DNA from: an uncultured Eubacteriales bacterium
GTDB taxonomy: Bacteria > Bacillota > Clostridia > Oscillospirales > Oscillospiraceae
Direction of reading: 5' to 3'
Assembly (NCBI GenBank): GCA_900550585.1
Contig: URST01000042.1
Span: 1 to 18,921, forward strand
Length of the DNA: 18,921 nucleotides
Positions 1 to 6,621 of this stretch are shown here, in pieces. The position numbers were made by a program, and so were the translations under genes. The notes beneath the pieces are model-generated. The model was not told the DNA's origin. It ran no database searches and saw only the letters and a program-made list of their open reading frames with translations. Each line of letters starts with the position of its first letter. Positions within the stretch are counted from its first letter, which is position 1.

Positions 1-2006
1 CCTATGTGCTCACCAACTGTCACAACAGCCTGTGCGCCGTGGGCGGCACCATCAACGAGGACGACCATGTGTTCGGGCTGTCCGCCGCCGTGAAATACGG
101 CGGCGACTACGTTCCCGCCAATCAGGCGGTGATCCACCAGTACGCCCGCGAGATGATGAGCGGCTGCGGCCGCATGATCCTCGGCTCCGACAGCCACACC
201 CGCTACGGTGCGCTGGGCACCATGGGCGTGGGGGAGGGCGGCCCCGAGATCGTCAAGCAGCTGCTGAAAAACACCTACGACATCGCCGCGCCGGAGGTCA
301 TTCTCGTCTGGCTCACCGGCCAGCCGCCCCGCGGCGTAGGGCCCCACGATGTGGCCATTGCCCTGTGCGGCGCGGTGTACAAAAACGGCTTCGTAAAGAA
401 TAAGGTGCTGGAGTTTGCCGGCCCCGCCGTGTCCCGCCTGCCCATGGACTACCGCATCGGCATCGATGTTATGACCACGGAGACGGCCTGTCTCAGCTCC
501 ATCTGGGAGACGGACGAAGCCGTGGCGGATTATCTGGCCCTCCACGGACGGCCGGAGACGTTCACCGCCCTGCACCCGCAGGACGGCGCCTGCTACGACG
601 GCATGATCACCATCGACCTCGACCGCATGGAACCTATGGCCGCCCTGCCGTTCCACCCCTCCGAGGCCGTGACCCTGCGTGACCTGCTCCACGACCCCGG
701 CGACCACCTGCGCGAGGTGGAGAAGCGCGCCGCCGCCCAGTTTGGCGGCAAGGCGGGCCTGCACCTGACGGACAAGCTGGTGGACGGCAGACTGGTGGTG
801 GACCAGGGCATCATCGCCGGCTGCGCCGGCGGCATGTACGACAACATCGCCGAGGCCGCCGCCATTCTGGCCGGTCACGATACCGGCAGCGGCTATTTCT
901 CCCTGTCGGTGTACCCGCCCTCCATTCCCGTGAACCTGGAGCTGATGGAAAACGGCGTCCAGCAGTCCCTGCTGGCCTCCGGTGCGCTGTTCAAGCCCTG
1001 CTTCTGCGGCCCCTGCTTCGGCGCGGGGGATGTCCCCGCCAACAACGGCCTGTCCATCCGCCACACCACCCGCAACTTCCCCAACCGGGAGGGCTCCAAG
1101 CCCGCCGACGGTCAGCTGGCCGGCGTCATCCTTATGGACGCCCGCTCCATCGCTGCCACCGCCCGGAACCACGGCGTCCTCACCTCCGCCGCCGACGTGG
1201 ACTACACGCCGCCCGCCCCGGTGCAGCGCCGCTTTGACCGCTCCGTGTACGACCGCCGGGTCTACTTCGGCTTCGGCCATGCCCAGCCCGATGCGCCCCT
1301 GAAATACGGCCCCAACATTGCAGAGTGGCCCGCCATTCCCGCCCTGTCCGACGACCTCCTCATGCAGGTGGCCTCCGTCCTGCGGGATGAGGTCACCACC
1401 ACCGATGAGCTGATCCCCTCCGGGGAGACATCCTCCTACCGCTCCAACCCCCTGAAGCTGGCGGAGTTCGCCCTGTCCCGCCGCGACCCGGACTATGTGC
1501 CCCGCGCCAAAGCGGCGCAGGCGCTGGAGGCGGCACGGGCCGCCGGCACCGTGCCGCCGGAGGTGCAGCGCGTCCTGACGGCGCTCCGCCTGCCGGAGAG
1601 CGCCCTGTCCCGCATGCACATCGGCTCCGTGATCTTCGCCAACAAGCCCGGCGACGGCTCCGCCCGAGAGCAGGCCGCCTCCTGTCAGCGGGTGCTGGGC
1701 GGCTGCGCCAACATCTGCTATGAGTTCGCCACCAAGCGCTATCGCTCCAACTGCGTCAACTGGGGCATGCTGCCCTTCACGCTGGCGCCCGGCGCGTCCT
1801 TCGACGCCGCCCCCGGCGACTTTATCTACGTCCCCGGTGTCCGGGAGAAGGTGGCCCGGGGCGATGAGGAGTTCCCCGCCGTCCTGATCCGCGGCGGTGA
1901 GACGCAGCCTGTGACCCTGTACCTGAAAAACACCGGCGCGGAGGAGCGTGAGCTGCTGCTCACCGGCTGTCTCATGAACCACTACGCCGCGCAGAACCGG
2001 AGGTGA
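1..2006 (+). CDS. Aconitase-family hydratase, 5'-truncated by the window edge
   Basis: The reading frame is already open at the left edge (the codon at 3-5 is TAT), so the start lies outside the window; about 667 residues are visible. Aconitases interconvert citrate and isocitrate in the cytoplasm using a [4Fe-4S] cluster. The sequence shows the family's GSDSHT-like segment near nt 183-200. The three expected cluster cysteines are encoded at nt 822 (GCAGG, matching the GSCTN position of aconitase) and at nt 1005 and 1014 (CGPC). A C-terminal swivel-like part begins near nt 1610 (GDGSAREQAA, then NWGMLPFTL). The stop lies two bases before the isocitrate dehydrogenase start, and that gene's Shine-Dalgarno is inside this gene's end. 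Together they make the oxidative citrate to 2-oxoglutarate branch that supplies glutamate. The exact substrate is inferred from this pairing; related members of the superfamily hydrate other acids. Confidence 0.86.
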   Translation, partial: YVLTNCHNSLCAVGGTINEDDHVFGLSAAVKYGGDYVPANQAVIHQYAREMMSGCGRMILGSDSHTRYGALGTMGVGEGGPEIVKQLLKNTYDIAAPEVILVWLTGQPPRGVGPHDVAIALCGAVYKNGFVKNKVLEFAGPAVSRLPMDYRIGIDVMTTETACLSSIWETDEAVADYLALHGRPETFTALHPQDGACYDGMITIDLDRMEPMAALPFHPSEAVTLRDLLHDPGDHLREVEKRAAAQFGGKAGLHLTDKLVDGRLVVDQGIIAGCAGGMYDNIAEAAAILAGHDTGSGYFSLSVYPPSIPVNLELMENGVQQSLLASGALFKPCFCGPCFGAGDVPANNGLSIRHTTRNFPNREGSKPADGQLAGVILMDARSIAATARNHGVLTSAADVDYTPPAPVQRRFDRSVYDRRVYFGFGHAQPDAPLKYGPNIAEWPAIPALSDDLLMQVASVLRDEVTTTDELIPSGETSSYRSNPLKLAEFALSRRDPDYVPRAKAAQALEAARAAGTVPPEVQRVLTALRLPESALSRMHIGSVIFANKPGDGSAREQAASCQRVLGGCANICYEFATKRYRSNCVNWGMLPFTLAPGASFDAAPGDFIYVPGVREKVARGDEEFPAVLIRGGETQPVTLYLKNTGAEERELLLTGCLMNHYAAQNRR

Positions 2007-2008
2007 CT

Positions 2009-3229
2009 ATGGAAAAGATCAAAATGCCTGTCCCCATCGCCGAGCTGGACGGCGATGAGATGACCCACATCCTGTGGGGGATGATCAAGGACCAGCTGAT
2101 AAAGCCCTTTGTGGACCTGAATACCGAGTACTACGACCTGTCCCTGCCCAACCGCGACAGGACGGAGGACGCCGTGACCCGTCAGGCGGCGGAGGCCATC
2201 AAGCGCCTGCATGTGGGCGTCAAGTGCGCCACCATCACCCCCAACTACCAGCGGCAGGAGGAGTACGGCCTCAAGCAGCTCTGGAAGTCCCCCAACGCCA
2301 CCATCCGGGCGGCGCTGGACGGCACGGTGTTCCGCGCCCCTATCCTCATCTCCCGGGTGAAGCCGGTGGTGACCTGCTGGAAAAAGCCCATCACCATCGC
2401 CCGCCACGCCTACGGCGACCTGTACAAGGCCGTGGAGTACCGGGTCCCCGGCCCCGGCAAAGCGGAGCTGGTGTTCACCGATGACCACGGTGCGGAGCTG
2501 AGCCGCCAGACGGTCTACGACTTCGCCGGCCCCGGCGTCCTGCAGGCCATGCACAACCGGGACGACTCCATCCTGTCCTTTGCCCGCTGCTGCTTCTCCT
2601 ACGCGCTGGACGTGAAGCAGGATGTCTGGTTCTCCTCCAAGGACACCATCTCCAAGGACTACGACCAGACGTTCAAGCTCCTGTTCCAGCAGGTGTTTGA
2701 CCGGGAGTACCGCGCCGCCTTCGAGGCCGCCGGCCTCCATTACCGCTACGCCCTCATCGACGACGTGGCGGCCAAGGTCATCCGTTCCTCCGGCGGCATC
2801 ATTTGGGCCTGCAAGAACTACGACGGCGATGTGATGAGCGACCTCATCGCCGCCGCCTCCGGCTCTCTGCCCATGATGACCAGCGTGCTGGTGTCGCCGG
2901 ACGGCAATTTCGAGTACGAAGCCGCTCACGGCACCGTCACCGACCACTTCTACCGCTGGCGCAGGGGGGAGAAGGTGTCCACCAATCCGCTGGCCACCAT
3001 GGCTGCGTGGTCCGGTGCCCTGAAAAAGCGGGGCGAGCTGGACGGGAACACCGCCCTGACCCGCTTTGCCGACTGCCTCTATCAGGCGGGGCTGGACGTG
3101 TTCGAGGAGGGCTATCTCTCCGAGGACCTGGCGCCCCTGTGTGACCCTGCCGAGCTGAAGGAGATGCCGGACAACGACCGGCTCATCTCCCTGATCCGCG
3201 GGCGTCTGGAGACGCTGCTGGCACAATAA
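2009..3229 (+). CDS. icd: Isocitrate dehydrogenase, eukaryotic-type (subfamily II)
   Basis: This 406-residue protein oxidatively decarboxylates isocitrate to 2-oxoglutarate. The start is ATG 2009, with GGAGG at 1999-2003; an in-frame GTG at 2003 lies inside the ribosome binding site and is unlikely to be used. It aligns by eye along its length with IDH1/IDH2-type enzymes: WKSPNATIR and GTVFR for isocitrate binding, ARHAYGD with the Arg equivalent to IDH1 R132, SSKDTI with the catalytic Lys, the metal-binding YDGDV, and EAAHGTVT. The residue after GTVT is Asp312, where NADP-dependent enzymes carry Arg (IDH1 R314) that contacts the 2'-phosphate. The next residue, His313, is kept. This raises the possibility of NAD preference despite the usual NADP-dependent family label. 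The gene follows the aconitase without a gap and ends in a strong terminator, so the two are very likely cotranscribed. Confidence 0.93.
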   Translation: MEKIKMPVPIAELDGDEMTHILWGMIKDQLIKPFVDLNTEYYDLSLPNRDRTEDAVTRQAAEAIKRLHVGVKCATITPNYQRQEEYGLKQLWKSPNATIRAALDGTVFRAPILISRVKPVVTCWKKPITIARHAYGDLYKAVEYRVPGPGKAELVFTDDHGAELSRQTVYDFAGPGVLQAMHNRDDSILSFARCCFSYALDVKQDVWFSSKDTISKDYDQTFKLLFQQVFDREYRAAFEAAGLHYRYALIDDVAAKVIRSSGGIIWACKNYDGDVMSDLIAAASGSLPMMTSVLVSPDGNFEYEAAHGTVTDHFYRWRRGEKVSTNPLATMAAWSGALKKRGELDGNTALTRFADCLYQAGLDVFEEGYLSEDLAPLCDPAELKEMPDNDRLISLIRGRLETLLAQ

Positions 3230-3238
3230 CAGGGAAAA

Positions 3239-3267
3239 GGACGGCGGGCAAAGCCCGCCGTCCTTTT
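3239..3267. terminator. Two-way intrinsic terminator between icd and the convergent methyltransferase gene
   Basis: The 11-base arms 3239-3249 (GGACGGCGGGC) and 3253-3263 pair perfectly around an AAA loop, followed by TTTT at 3264-3267. The left side is preceded by AAAA (3235-3238), so the reverse transcript also has a U-run. It serves icd on the plus strand. For the minus-strand gene the stop codon (3266-3268) abuts the hairpin. Confidence 0.9.
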
Positions 3268-3856
3268 ATGTCCGTTTCGTTCCCGCGACCTGATACATCC
3301 GTTCATCGGATACGCACACATCCACGTCGCACCACGGCGCCAGCAGCGCGCGCAGCTCCTCCTCGTGCAGCAGCCCGTTGGACACGGGATGCGCCGCGCC
3401 GCTGTGGTGGCCGTCGATGGCCGCCCGGCTCATGCCGTGGGCCACGGACAGCCGCCCGCCGGGCTTCACCAGCCCCGCAAGCCGTGGGATGAGCCGCGCC
3501 GGGTCAGGGAAGTGGGGGAAGGCGTTGTACACCATCACCACGTCGAATTGCTCCGGGAACGCCGTCTCCTCCACATCGCCGCACAGCACCCGCACCCGCG
3601 GCTCCCCGGCGAATTTCTCCGCCGCGATCCGGGCCATCTCCGGGGAGATGTCGATGCCCGTCACCGCCGCGCCCCGTGCCAGATAGTCGGGGAACAGCAC
3701 CCCCGTGCCGCAGGCCACATCCAGCACATGCATGCCGGGGCCTACCCCCGCGTTGTCCAGAATGGCCTGTATCACCGGCTCGTGCCGCACCATCCCGGCG
3801 TCCCAATCCGGTGCACACCGGTCAAAAAACGCGATCACGTCCTGCTTGTCGATCAT
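3266..3856 (-). CDS. Class I SAM-dependent methyltransferase (small, substrate unknown)
   Basis: A 196-residue cytoplasmic protein with the Rossmann-type SAM-binding fold. Motif I is VLDVACGTG at residues 44-52. A GIDIS segment carries the acidic ribose-binding residue, CGDVEE follows, and DVVMVYNAFPHF has the layout of motif IV. This matches the methyltransferase type 11/25 superfamily (UbiE-like). Nothing in the C-terminal third identifies the acceptor. The ATG at 3854-3856 is preceded only by a purine-rich stretch (GGAGAGGGGG), a weak and distant Shine-Dalgarno. It is a single-gene unit with its own promoter at 3883-3911 and converges on icd. Small molecule, RNA or protein could each be the substrate. 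Confidence 0.85.
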   Translation of the reverse strand: MIDKQDVIAFFDRCAPDWDAGMVRHEPVIQAILDNAGVGPGMHVLDVACGTGVLFPDYLARGAAVTGIDISPEMARIAAEKFAGEPRVRVLCGDVEETAFPEQFDVVMVYNAFPHFPDPARLIPRLAGLVKPGGRLSVAHGMSRAAIDGHHSGAAHPVSNGLLHEEELRALLAPWCDVDVCVSDERMYQVAGTKRT

Positions 3857-3882
3857 TCCCGCGCCCCCTCTCCGTTTTCTCT

Positions 3883-3911
3883 ATCCTACACGGCACCGCG
3901 CCGCCGCGCAA
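3883..3911 (-). promoter_or_regulatory. Probable sigma-A promoter of the methyltransferase gene
   Basis: Read on the minus strand, TTGCGC (3906-3911) and TAGGAT (3883-3888) are separated by exactly 17 bases. Each hexamer has four matches to consensus. It sits about 27 bases upstream of the ATG. The C5/G5 inverted repeat just upstream (about 3912-3924) may belong to the neighbouring terminator region. Confidence 0.55.
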
Positions 3912-3926
3912 CCCCCGCCGGGGGAT

Positions 3927-3963
3927 AAAAAGAGACCGCACCAGACCGGCGCAGCCTCTTTTT
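3927..3963 (-). terminator. Intrinsic terminator of the B3/B4-domain gene
   Basis: On the minus strand the RNA reads A5-GAG, then an 8-bp stem GCTGCGCC / GGTGCGGT (with G-U pairs) around a five-base loop, then CTC-U5. The outer A/U tracts also pair. It starts six bases beyond the stop codon at 3969. Confidence 0.85.
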
Positions 3964-3968
3964 GTCCC

Positions 3969-4682
3969 TTATTTGAAGAACTCGAACCGCGGCGCATCCT
4001 TGGTGACGGTGCCCGTCTCGATCTCGATGCCGTCCCCGAAGTATTTGTGCAGCAGCGCCACCAGTTCATCGGCGGCGGCCTGCACCTCGGCGGCGTTCAC
4101 ATCGGAAAAGCCGTCGATGGGGAACAGGATGGCCTTCGTTTCCTCCGTGATCTTGCCCCGTTCCGACTGCCGCCATGTCCAGCGGCGGGTGCGGATCTCA
4201 CTGCCGGAGGCGTACACCGCCTCGCCCACGTCCGGCATCTCCTCCTCGGTGCTGCCGAAGGGGATGAACGTGTCGCCCTCTCTGGCCAGCCGCACGTCCA
4301 GACCCTCGTCGATGGTGTCCAGATCGTGGGCGCCCATGGGCAGCCGGTGCTTGATGGACACGGCGTTGCCCAGATCCACGGCGGCATTGATGTGGGGGAA
4401 GCCCTTGCCCTTGGCGATGCGGGTCAGCAGCGCCTCAATGGAACACAAAAACTTATTGGGGTTGATGCCCAGCGCCGTAAAGGCCGCGCGGTAGGGGAGG
4501 ATATCCTCCGTCTCCTTGGGCTTCTTCCCGGCGAAATACGTCTCGCAGGCGGCCACGTTCTCCGCCAGCATCTGCTCCAGCTCCGGGATGTCGTGGGTGT
4601 TGTCCAGACCCCGCACGGCCACTGCGCCGAAGCAGGCGTTGGGCAGCTTGTCAAAGAACTCCTTCGATACCTGATAGTACAT
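3969..4682 (-). CDS. B3/B4 tRNA-binding-domain protein
   Basis: A 237-residue soluble protein. Its middle part (LPYRAAFTALGINPNKF, then a hydrophobic stretch ending INAAVDLGNAVSIKHRLPMGAHDLD) is characteristic of stand-alone B3/B4 domain proteins (COG3382). This domain in the beta subunit of phenylalanyl-tRNA synthetase carries the editing site. Free-standing members are conserved in many Firmicutes, and their substrate is not established; a role in clearing mischarged tRNA or free amino-acid analogues is inference. The frame stays open upstream to 4841, but the start is ATG 4680-4682, because AAGGAGG lies seven bases before it and the promoter at 4726-4754 lies inside the longer frame. It is a single-gene unit with a promoter and a terminator of its own. 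No signal peptide or membrane segment is seen. Confidence 0.85.
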   Translation of the reverse strand: MYYQVSKEFFDKLPNACFGAVAVRGLDNTHDIPELEQMLAENVAACETYFAGKKPKETEDILPYRAAFTALGINPNKFLCSIEALLTRIAKGKGFPHINAAVDLGNAVSIKHRLPMGAHDLDTIDEGLDVRLAREGDTFIPFGSTEEEMPDVGEAVYASGSEIRTRRWTWRQSERGKITEETKAILFPIDGFSDVNAAEVQAAADELVALLHKYFGDGIEIETGTVTKDAPRFEFFK

Positions 4683-4725
4683 GGTGTTGCCTCCTTTTCT
4701 TCGGCTTTTCCTCTCTATGGCTGGC

Positions 4726-4754
4726 ATTATAGACCTCTTTCCGCCGTTTGCCAA
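4726..4754 (-). promoter_or_regulatory. Strong sigma-A promoter of the B3/B4-domain gene
   Basis: On the minus strand TTGGCA (4749-4754), a 17-base spacer and a perfect TATAAT (4726-4731). It lies 44 bases from the ATG with a good Shine-Dalgarno between. This also rules out the longer upstream start for the gene. Confidence 0.85.
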
Positions 4755-4797
4755 GGGTAAATTTCCCGGGAAATATGGAAATTTTCTTGGATAATAT

Positions 4798-4832
4798 AGA
4801 GCGCCGCCTCCCGCGAGGGGAGACGGCGCTCT
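4798..4832 (-). terminator. Hairpin after the purine permease gene, probable terminator
   Basis: The outer arms AGAGCGCCG (4798-4806) and CGGCGCTCT (4824-4832) pair perfectly, and inside them CTCCC pairs with GGGAG. The hairpin begins about 20 bases past the permease stop. The bases after it on the minus strand are AT-rich (ATATTATCC) but not a clean U-run, so the terminator call is less secure than the hairpin itself. Confidence 0.6.
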
Positions 4833-4853
4833 GATATGCATACGATGCGGTGC

Positions 4854-6284
4854 TTACACCACGGCGAAGAACTTCACCAGGAACAGCGCCGCGATGACGT
4901 AGGTCAGCACGGACACGTCCTTGGCCCGGCCGGAGAACACCTTGATGACGGTGTAGGAGATCATGGCAAGGCCGATGCCGTGGCCGATGGAGCCGGAGAT
5001 GGGCATGGCCAGCAGCATGATGAACACGGGCACCACCTGGTCCAGATCGTCGAAGTCCACGTTCTTCAGACCCTGCAGCATCAGGATGCCCACATAAATC
5101 AGGGCGGAGGAGGTGGCGGCGGCGGGGATGATGGCGGCCACCGGCGCAATGAACATGCAGGCCAGGAACATGAACGCGGCGGTCAGGCTGGTCAGGCCGG
5201 TGCGGCCGCCGGCCTCCACGCCGGAGGCGGACTCCACGAACGTGGTGACGGTGGACGTGCCGCAGCAGGCGCCGGCCACGGTGCCCACGGCGTCGGACAG
5301 CAGAGCCTCCTTCATCTGGGGCATGTTGCCGTCCTTGTCGGTCATGCCGGCGCGGGATGCGGTGCCCACCAGCGTGCCGATGGTGTCGAACATGTCGATC
5401 ATGCAGAACGTGATGATCAGGCTGATGGCGGTGAACCAGCCGATGCGGAAGAAGTCGCTGAAATCAAACTTGAACAGCGTCGTCTCCGCCATGTCGTGGA
5501 ACGGGGGCAGGAAGGACGCGCCCTCCAGCGAGGCAAAGGGGTTCATCTGCAGGAAAAGGAAGCTGCCCGCCCAGTAGATGACGGACGCGGCCAGCATGCC
5601 GATGAGCACGGCGGCCTTCACGCCCTTCTTGGCCAGCAGGATGATGATGAACAGGCCGATGAACATGGTCACAACGGTCAGCACCATGGTGCTGTACTCC
5701 TTGCCCATGTGGCCCTTGATGACGCTGGGAGTCATGGCGCCGAAGAAGTCGCGCAGCACATAGAACGGGCTGGCGTAGCCATTGCCCTCGGCGTAGATGC
5801 CCACGTTGGAGCCCAGGCCGATGTTCATCAGCATCAGGCCGATGGCGGGGCCGATGCCCAGCCGCACACCCAGAGGGATGGCGCTGACGATCTTGTCCCG
5901 GACATTGAATACGCTCAGCAGCAGGAACACGATGCCCTCCACCAGAATGATGCACAGCACAGCCTGGAAGGCGCTGGTGTAGTCGGTCTGCAGCATGGCG
6001 GCCACGTTGCCGGCCACCACGGCGAAGAAGCTGTTCAGACCCATGCCGGGGGCCATGACAAAGGGCTTGTTGGCCAGGAAGGCCATGGTCACCGTGCCGA
6101 TGGCGCTGGCGATGCAGGTGGCCAGGAACACGCCGTTCCAAAGGGGGGTGTCCACGGCGAAGTTGGTCAGCAGGTTGGGGTTCAGGGCGATGATGTACGC
6201 CATGGTCATGAAGGTAGTCAGACCGGCCAGGATCTCCGTCTTGACGGTGGTGCCGTTCTCCTTCAGGTGGAAAATGCGCTCCAT
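4854..6284 (-). CDS. NCS2-family purine permease (AzgA/PbuG-like)
   Basis: A 476-residue, strongly hydrophobic inner-membrane protein with many membrane segments, of the length usual for adenine/guanine/hypoxanthine proton symporters (COG2252). Family marks read directly: MAYIIALNPNLL near the N-terminus, MAPGMGLNSFF in the first repeat, and STVTTFVESASGVEAGGRTGLT in the second repeat. The start is ATG 6282-6284 with GGAGAG about ten bases upstream; the frame extends to 6347 without a better site. It has its own promoter at 6356-6384. I looked for a purine riboswitch in the leader and see none: the predicted leader is only about 65 bases and lacks the purine-aptamer core. Guanine/hypoxanthine or adenine are the likely substrates; the sequence read by eye does not separate them. 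Confidence 0.9.
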   Translation of the reverse strand: MERIFHLKENGTTVKTEILAGLTTFMTMAYIIALNPNLLTNFAVDTPLWNGVFLATCIASAIGTVTMAFLANKPFVMAPGMGLNSFFAVVAGNVAAMLQTDYTSAFQAVLCIILVEGIVFLLLSVFNVRDKIVSAIPLGVRLGIGPAIGLMLMNIGLGSNVGIYAEGNGYASPFYVLRDFFGAMTPSVIKGHMGKEYSTMVLTVVTMFIGLFIIILLAKKGVKAAVLIGMLAASVIYWAGSFLFLQMNPFASLEGASFLPPFHDMAETTLFKFDFSDFFRIGWFTAISLIITFCMIDMFDTIGTLVGTASRAGMTDKDGNMPQMKEALLSDAVGTVAGACCGTSTVTTFVESASGVEAGGRTGLTSLTAAFMFLACMFIAPVAAIIPAAATSSALIYVGILMLQGLKNVDFDDLDQVVPVFIMLLAMPISGSIGHGIGLAMISYTVIKVFSGRAKDVSVLTYVIAALFLVKFFAVV

Positions 6285-6323
6285 TGTGATAGACTCTCCT
6301 TTTTTGCGAATTCTCTTTCTTGC

Positions 6324-6351
6324 GGCGTTGTTCTGCGCCGCGTTCAACGCC
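6324..6351 (-). promoter_or_regulatory. Hairpin at the predicted 5' end of the purine permease mRNA
   Basis: The 7-base arms GGCGTTG (6324-6330) and CAACGCC (6345-6351) pair perfectly around a 14-base GC-rich loop. With the -10 box at 6356-6361, transcription should begin near 6349, so the stem would form at the very start of the mRNA. Its role (stability, or a leftover operator) is not known. Confidence 0.4.
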
Positions 6352-6355
6352 CCTT

Positions 6356-6384
6356 ATCTTAACGCATTTTAACGGGAATCGCAA
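6356..6384 (-). promoter_or_regulatory. Probable sigma-A promoter of the purine permease gene
   Basis: On the minus strand TTGCGA (6379-6384), 17-base spacer, TAAGAT (6356-6361). Each hexamer has four consensus matches. It marks the edge between the GC-rich backbone and the AT-rich islet. Confidence 0.55.
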
Positions 6385-6398
6385 GACTTTTTGTAAGC

Positions 6399-6428
6399 AT
6401 GGCTGACAAATTTTCAGATATCAGCCAT
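6399..6428. repeat. 8-bp perfect inverted repeat upstream of the permease promoter
   Basis: ATGGCTGA (6399-6406) and TCAGCCAT (6421-6428) flank a 14-base AT-rich centre. It lies just upstream of the -35 box of the permease gene, so it could be an operator or the remains of a terminator. Confidence 0.45.
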
Positions 6429-6475
6429 AAGCTGCACGATTCTGTCGCCTGCCGCAGAGCAAAAAAGAAAGACAC

Positions 6476-6518
6476 GCAAAAGGGAAACACTCCGCAAGGA
6501 AGTCGTTTCCCTTTTTGC
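6476..6518. terminator. Two-way terminator-like hairpin upstream of the phosphotransferase gene
   Basis: GCAAAAGGGAAAC (6476-6488) pairs with GTTTCCCTTTTTGC (6505-6518, with one extra T). A weaker inner stem around GCAA follows. On the plus strand the stem ends in a T-rich tail (CTTTTTGCTTTTG). No gene reads into it within the window, so it may insulate the islet or may have come in with it. Confidence 0.65.
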
Positions 6519-6544
6519 TTTTGTAAGTCGTCAAAATGACTGGT

Positions 6545-6572
6545 TTGCGGAAAAATCATTTTATGATATAAT
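6545..6572 (+). promoter_or_regulatory. Probable promoter of the phosphotransferase gene
   Basis: A perfect TATAAT at 6567-6572 has TTGCGG (6545-6550) 16 bases upstream. The -35 match is weak. Transcription would start near 6579, inside the palindrome that follows. Confidence 0.6.
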
Positions 6573-6577
6573 AATTT

Positions 6578-6607
6578 TCAGATAGCAAATAACTATTTGC
6601 TATCTGA
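6578..6607. repeat. 13-bp perfect palindrome over the phosphotransferase transcription start
   Basis: TCAGATAGCAAAT (6578-6590), loop AACT, ATTTGCTATCTGA (6595-6607). All 13 pairs match. It begins six bases after the TATAAT box and ends where the Shine-Dalgarno begins (AAGGAGGG 6607-6614). As DNA it has the form and place of a repressor site; as RNA it would be a 5'-terminal stem against the ribosome binding site. Confidence 0.75.
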
Positions 6608-6621
6608 AGGAGGGAAAGACT

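Larger units (their letters stand above)
6409..6584. repeat. 12-bp perfect direct repeat spanning the intergenic region
   Basis: AATTTTCAGATA occurs at 6409-6420 and again at 6573-6584 in the same orientation, 164 bp apart. The first copy lies inside the inverted repeat at 6399-6428, and the second contributes to the palindrome at 6578-6607. It could be a shared protein-binding element or a scar of insertion. Confidence 0.55.

Noticed and set aside
4836..6362. A 508-codon open frame on the plus strand opposite the purine permease
   Set aside because: It is rich in His, Gly, Asp and Gln in a way expected from the antisense of a GC-rich membrane protein gene, has no ribosome site, and the minus strand encodes a clear NCS2 permease.
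6350..6560. A duplicate of the tRNA-Pro 3' end marking an attachment site
   Set aside because: I looked for the last 20 or so bases of the tRNA on both strands at the far side of the AT-rich islet and found no convincing copy.
6285..6621. Purine riboswitch before the NCS2 permease
   Set aside because: Such permeases often have one, but the predicted leader is about 65 bases and shows neither the three-way junction arms nor the conserved core.
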